Source: an uncultured Cellvibrio sp.
Lineage (GTDB): Bacteria; Pseudomonadota; Gammaproteobacteria; Pseudomonadales; Cellvibrionaceae
DNA length: 7,891 bases
Direction of reading: 5' to 3'
Assembly: GCA_946886255.1 (NCBI GenBank)
Contig: CAMPIG010000216.1
Coordinates: 1 to 7,891, forward strand
This document shows, piece by piece, positions 4,981-7,891 of this stretch. Under the pieces are notes generated by a model. The model worked only from the letters and a program-made list of their open reading frames with translations, searched no databases and was not told the origin of the DNA. The stretch's first letter is position 1. Each line of letters begins with the position of its first letter. The position numbers were made by a program, and so were the translations under genes.

Positions 4981-7323
4981 TTATTTGGGAAAAGCGATGC
5001 GTAAAAAGTTATACAAACCAATCATTGCAGGTGGATAGTCATGGCCACCCGGCACAGTGTGATAAGCAAAGTTCTCATCGGACAAATAGGGAGAGTTTTC
5101 TTTTAAGCCGTTAACAGCTCCCCAATGACTGGCCTGCGAGGTGCCATCCGACGCGCCATGTGAGTTGTAAAAGAAATTGATGGGATAGGACGCTGCTTGA
5201 TTTTGTGCAGCGATACACTGCGCAACGCTACTAGCGCTATAGCTGGTGGGTGCAGCCGCCAAGGGAGCAAACGACGCGAAGTGCGCAAGGCTACGACAAA
5301 CGCCCAGGTTGATTGTCTGCATGCCGCCCATTGAGAATCCGGCAAGGCCACGGCAGCTTCTGTCAGTGGTAACGGCATAATTCGATTCGAGGAACGGAAC
5401 GAGATCCTTGATGAGCTCATTGTCGAAATAGTAATAGCCCGCTTGATCGTGAAATCCACAATTACGGAAGTTAGAACTCGCACAAGTATTGGGGAATACC
5501 GCAATCAGCGGCTGAATTTCTCCTGCCGCGATAAGCGCGTCGAGCATCGCTTTAGGACGCGGATTCGAACGGCTGCCGATCCAGGTATCTTCATTATCGG
5601 TGATGCCGTGCAGCACAATGACGAGAGGGTAAGACTCGTTTTCGCTGTAATTGGGCGGCAGATAGATATTGAATTCTTTAGTAATTGCCTGCCCCTGTCG
5701 CGGTAAGTCACCGGGTCCACCACTCGTCTGGTTCGTGTAATAGTGGACGGGATAGGACACCTTTCTCATCGTCCCTCCGTTCGCCGGGCTTTGCCAAAAC
5801 GCTTGGGGGATAGAGGTCGCGAGCTGGACACTCGGATCAGCTACGCAAGATGCTGTGCCTCCACCCGCGGAGGATGAAGCAGCTGAAGAAGACGTTGAGA
5901 AGGAACCAAAGCTGATGTGGCCGTTGCAATGTAACCACTCATTATGGCCAGTGCCTCCGCACCGACCATTGGCCCACACACCGGTATTAAGGGATTGGTC
6001 TTCGGCCTGGCGGGTTTCACCGTTCACGCGGATGTAATCTACTTGCACATCGCGGGTGGTGCCATCGTTATCGAATTGCACTTGGATCTCGCCCGTTGCA
6101 CTGCCGGTATAGGTGTAGTCACGGTAACTGGTGCTTAAGGCCCAACTGCCAACTACCGAACCACCCACCCGCAGATTAATGTGTTCTGTACCGGACGTGC
6201 CCCGCGCGCGGAGGGTGATCTGCCCGCTGGCGCTGCTTGAACTACCGCCACAAGTATCGGGCTGAGAACCCACGACAATACAGCTTTGACTGCCTGTCCA
6301 ACCCCATCCATCACCGTCGGGGTCATCGTGATGGCCATTTGCGCAGTACGGGAAGCTTCCGCACGATCCACTGACAGGAGGAATCGAAGTGCTGGCAATT
6401 CCAAAAAAGCGAATGGCCTCTGCCACATTAACCGGCAGATTATGGGCCACACCGGCCATGCGAATGGCTTCCACATTAGCGCTCGAACCACTGCTGCCGT
6501 ACCGTGTACGTGTATAGCCGGGTTGAGGATTATCGGTGTAAACCGGCGTCTGGCTCAGCCCATGAATGTTGGTCCACTGCTTAATTTCTTCTCCGAAGTT
6601 GGCGAAATTCAGCACTTCATCATCCGTGCCATGCCATAACTGCATCCTCGGCCATGGACCGCGATAGCCGGGATTCTGGTTGCGAGATAGGTCTCCCCAC
6701 TCCTGTGCGCCCCTGATAACACTGCCGTTGGCACAGTTACTATTCCAGAATGCGCCGTTGGTTGTTGCAAAGCAGCCAAAGGGCACCCCGGCAAAGGCCG
6801 CACCCGCTTTGAAAATATTTGGATATAAACCTAAAAGCACATTCGTCATCATGGCGCCCGACGAAATACCAGCGGCATAAACACGATTATGGTCAACTCC
6901 GTAATACTGGATGGCGTAGGTCACCATCGACATGATGGAGGTGGGATCACTACCCCCGTTGCGCGTTAAAGCAGCCTGCGTGGCAACATCAAAGCATCCA
7001 TCACTGGCATCTGACGAAGGAAAAATGACGATAAAACGATGTTGGTCCGCCAGAGATCGAAATTGCCCACTGTTATATAGATCCTGAGCACTGCCGCCAC
7101 ACCAGTGAACTGCAACCAGAAGTGGTGGAGATTCCTCAATACCGTCTGGTATGTACACGTACATGCCGAGATTGCCGGGGTTGTGGCCGAAATTGTTGAC
7201 CTGGGTCAGCGTAGCGGCCGACGCGGAGGGGATGAACAGTTGGCACATCGTAAGTAGCAGCGCAGTGTAGGCAAGGATGCCCCAGTTAAACCGTTCAAGA
7301 TTATTCTTATTGTTCCTAATCAT
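4981..7323 (-). CDS. Secreted two-headed esterase: acetylxylan-esterase-like and feruloyl-esterase-like domains with CBM10-like and CBM60-like modules
   Basis: 780 residues. Start ATG at 7323 is chosen because GGAGG lies 6 nt upstream; an in-frame ATG at 7347 adds eight residues and has no such site. Residues 1-36 are a signal peptide (ASA|ATL). Domain 1 (about 37-310) is a CE1/PHB-depolymerase-type esterase with oxyanion HWCGG, nucleophile Ser154 in GISSG, Asp235 in HGTDDEV and His294 in AGVAH; relatives deacetylate xylan. A CBM10-like module follows (313-358; C321, C327, C348, C358; DPDGDGWGW at 334-342). After a serine linker comes a module resembling CBM60 (about 367-473; GTSGTEHINLRVGG, DVQVDYIRVNGE, C455, C466), a calcium-dependent xylan-binding family. 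A second Ser/Gly linker leads to domain 2 (493-780), an esterase-D fold like feruloyl esterases: HG at 572-573, Ser664 in GFSMGG, Asp726, His761. Both triads look intact. Bond specificity of each domain is inferred from family. Two LacI-type operators lie upstream. Confidence 0.93.
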   Translation of the reverse strand: MIRNNKNNLERFNWGILAYTALLLTMCQLFIPSASAATLTQVNNFGHNPGNLGMYVYIPDGIEESPPLLVAVHWCGGSAQDLYNSGQFRSLADQHRFIVIFPSSDASDGCFDVATQAALTRNGGSDPTSIMSMVTYAIQYYGVDHNRVYAAGISSGAMMTNVLLGLYPNIFKAGAAFAGVPFGCFATTNGAFWNSNCANGSVIRGAQEWGDLSRNQNPGYRGPWPRMQLWHGTDDEVLNFANFGEEIKQWTNIHGLSQTPVYTDNPQPGYTRTRYGSSGSSANVEAIRMAGVAHNLPVNVAEAIRFFGIASTSIPPVSGSCGSFPYCANGHHDDPDGDGWGWTGSQSCIVVGSQPDTCGGSSSSASGQITLRARGTSGTEHINLRVGGSVVGSWALSTSYRDYTYTGSATGEIQVQFDNDGTTRDVQVDYIRVNGETRQAEDQSLNTGVWANGRCGGTGHNEWLHCNGHISFGSFSTSSSAASSSAGGGTASCVADPSVQLATSIPQAFWQSPANGGTMRKVSYPVHYYTNQTSGGPGDLPRQGQAITKEFNIYLPPNYSENESYPLVIVLHGITDNEDTWIGSRSNPRPKAMLDALIAAGEIQPLIAVFPNTCASSNFRNCGFHDQAGYYYFDNELIKDLVPFLESNYAVTTDRSCRGLAGFSMGGMQTINLGVCRSLAHFASFAPLAAAPTSYSASSVAQCIAAQNQAASYPINFFYNSHGASDGTSQASHWGAVNGLKENSPYLSDENFAYHTVPGGHDYPPAMIGLYNFLRIAFPK

Positions 7324-7409
7324 TTTTTTCCTCCGGTATAAAAGCATGAAAACAGGGTTAACCTTTCAGCCAATGCGGATCGTGACTGCCCGTCCCTGCT
7401 ATGGCCTGA

Positions 7410-7423
7410 AGAAACCGGTTACA
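7410..7423. promoter_or_regulatory. LacI-family operator candidate, proximal to esterase gene
   Basis: AGAAACCGGTTACA differs from the perfect receptor site TGAAACCGGTTTCA at two of 14 positions and keeps the AAACCGGTT core. It lies 87-100 bp before the esterase ATG, comparable to the receptor arrangement. Confidence 0.5.
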
Positions 7424-7493
7424 TCCCGAGCTCGAATAACACCCGGCACTGATCGTACCTGGGCTCTTTTACGTGCGATTATTTACGAATGAC

Positions 7494-7517
7494 TAAGCCT
7501 CTCAAAGCTGAGGCTTA
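7494..7517. repeat. 8-bp hairpin TAAGCCTC/GAGGCTTA in the esterase leader
   Basis: Perfect 8-bp inverted repeat with an 8-nt loop. No T-tract follows on either strand, so it is not a clear intrinsic terminator. If transcription starts near 7631 it would lie in the 5' leader of the esterase mRNA. Confidence 0.5.
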
Positions 7518-7637
7518 TTATCTGGCGGCGCCGATCTCCCGGCTAACCGGCGTCCTACAACAAAATACGTGGTTACTATTCAGAGTTCACACAGAATGCA
7601 CTACATCTTATTTATATTATTTGTAAGCCAAAGCAGG

Positions 7638-7665
7638 ATTGTAACCGTTTTCATTTTAAATACAA
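7638..7665 (-). promoter_or_regulatory. Promoter candidate for the esterase, overlapping the distal operator
   Basis: On the minus strand TTGTAT (7665-7660) and TACAAT (7643-7638, 5 of 6 to the -10 consensus) are 16 bp apart. The -10 box and spacer overlap the operator candidate at 7640-7653, so a bound repressor would block the polymerase. The implied leader is about 300 nt, which is long. Confidence 0.45.
7640..7653. promoter_or_regulatory. LacI-family operator candidate, distal to esterase gene
   Basis: TGTAACCGTTTTCA has a central CG and five of seven palindromic pairs, and matches the receptor distal site TGTAATCGTTTACA at 12 of 14 positions. It is 230 bp from the proximal esterase site. 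Confidence 0.5.
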
Positions 7666-7760
7666 AAAGAATAGATTTCTGACGCTTCAAAATTAAGGCT
7701 TATGAATCAAAGGGTTATGAACATTTACTAGAAAACACCTGTGCTTATTTCTAAAAAGCC

Positions 7761-7779
7761 TAAAAATGGCACATTTTTA
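7761..7779. repeat. AT-rich perfect palindrome TAAAAATG-gca-CATTTTTA
   Basis: Perfect 8-bp inverted repeat around three bases. On the minus strand it is followed by GGCTTTTTAG, so it could end transcription of an unseen upstream gene, or it could be a protein-binding site. The A/T stem would be a weak terminator. Confidence 0.4.
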
Positions 7780-7823
7780 TCGGAGGGTCGGTAGAGTCCC
7801 GTGCTTTCCGGAAAACTCCCCTT

Positions 7824-7852
7824 CGTTAGGTAGCCAGGTGAAGCCGCTAACG
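7824..7852. repeat. Inverted repeat CGTTAG/CTAACG
   Basis: Perfect 6-bp inverted repeat with a 17-nt spacer close to the right edge. With the nearby TTTCCGGAAA palindrome (7805-7814) it makes a short region rich in potential structure. Not assigned to any known RNA class. Confidence 0.3.
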
Positions 7853-7891
7853 TGACTGGAAAATATACTCATAGATTCCCCGCTGCATCCC

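Larger units (their letters stand above)
7324..7891. other. Non-coding region upstream of the esterase
   Basis: About 570 bp with no supportable gene. It contains two LacI-type operator candidates (7410-7423, 7640-7653), a promoter candidate overlapping the distal one, an 8-bp hairpin (7494-7517) next to a GC-rich partly self-complementary block (7527-7554), an AT-rich palindrome (7761-7779), a TTTCCGGAAA palindrome (7805-7814) and a further inverted repeat (7824-7852). Frames entering from the right edge on the minus strand close within 7-38 codons and match nothing I recognise. Confidence 0.75.

Noticed and set aside
7766..7781. TGGCACA resembling the -24 box of a sigma-54 promoter
   Set aside because: The required GC of the -12 box is absent at the fixed spacing, and no plus-strand gene follows.
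7786..7801. GGTCGGTAGAGTCCC resembling a tRNA D-arm
   Set aside because: No acceptor, anticodon or T-arm can be built around it.
7824..7852. GTTAGGT resembling an integron attC core
   Set aside because: No matching inverse core (RYYYAAC) was found at the needed distance, and there is no integrase or gene cassette.
7777..7890. Minus-strand frame entering from the right edge, open for 37 codons, possible tail of an upstream gene
   Set aside because: That length is easily open by chance, the translated sequence matches no family I recognise, and no other evidence supports it.
1..7891. Mobile elements, CRISPR arrays, rRNA or tRNA genes
   Set aside because: No transposase-like frame, regularly spaced repeats or recognisable RNA gene was found; the repeats seen are isolated inverted repeats or coding-module repeats.

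Overview
The window looks like a plant cell-wall-degradation locus from a marine or soil gammaproteobacterium of the Cellvibrio/Saccharophagus/Teredinibacter type. The grounds are base composition near 50% GC, serine-rich linkers, CBM10-type and CBM60-type binding modules on secreted enzymes, and a Caulobacter-type TonB-dependent receptor. The assignment is by inference from gene content; no phylogenetic marker is present.

All four supported genes lie on the minus strand, so transcription runs from the right end to the left. In transcription order they are: (i) 7323-4981, a 780-residue secreted protein with two esterase catalytic domains (acetylxylan-esterase-like and feruloyl-esterase-like) separated by a CBM10-like and a CBM60-like module; (ii) 4858-4559, a 99-residue secreted, very acidic protein of unknown function; (iii) 4198-3002, a secreted GH5 enzyme, most likely an endo-beta-mannanase, with two C-terminal CBM10-type modules; (iv) 2403 to the left edge, the first 801 residues of a TonB-dependent outer-membrane receptor whose C-terminus is outside the window.

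The genes are separated by long non-coding stretches (about 0.57 kb, 0.12 kb, 0.36 kb and 0.6 kb), so this is probably a set of individually transcribed, co-regulated genes and not one tight operon. The clearest regulatory signal is a matched pair of LacI-family-like 14-bp operators upstream of the esterase (7410-7423 and 7640-7653) and another pair upstream of the receptor (2465-2478 and 2669-2682). In both cases the proximal site has a CCGG centre and the distal site has a TGTAA..CG centre, about 0.2 kb apart. No such site was found before the mannanase or the small gene. No regulator gene is in the window.

Working model (inference): the two-headed esterase removes acetyl and hydroxycinnamoyl decorations from xylan, the GH5 enzyme cuts mannan, the CBMs hold both enzymes on the cell wall, and the receptor imports the released oligosaccharides, with a sugar-responsive LacI-type repressor controlling the receptor and the esterase. 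The flanks hold several unexplained inverted repeats that are listed individually.
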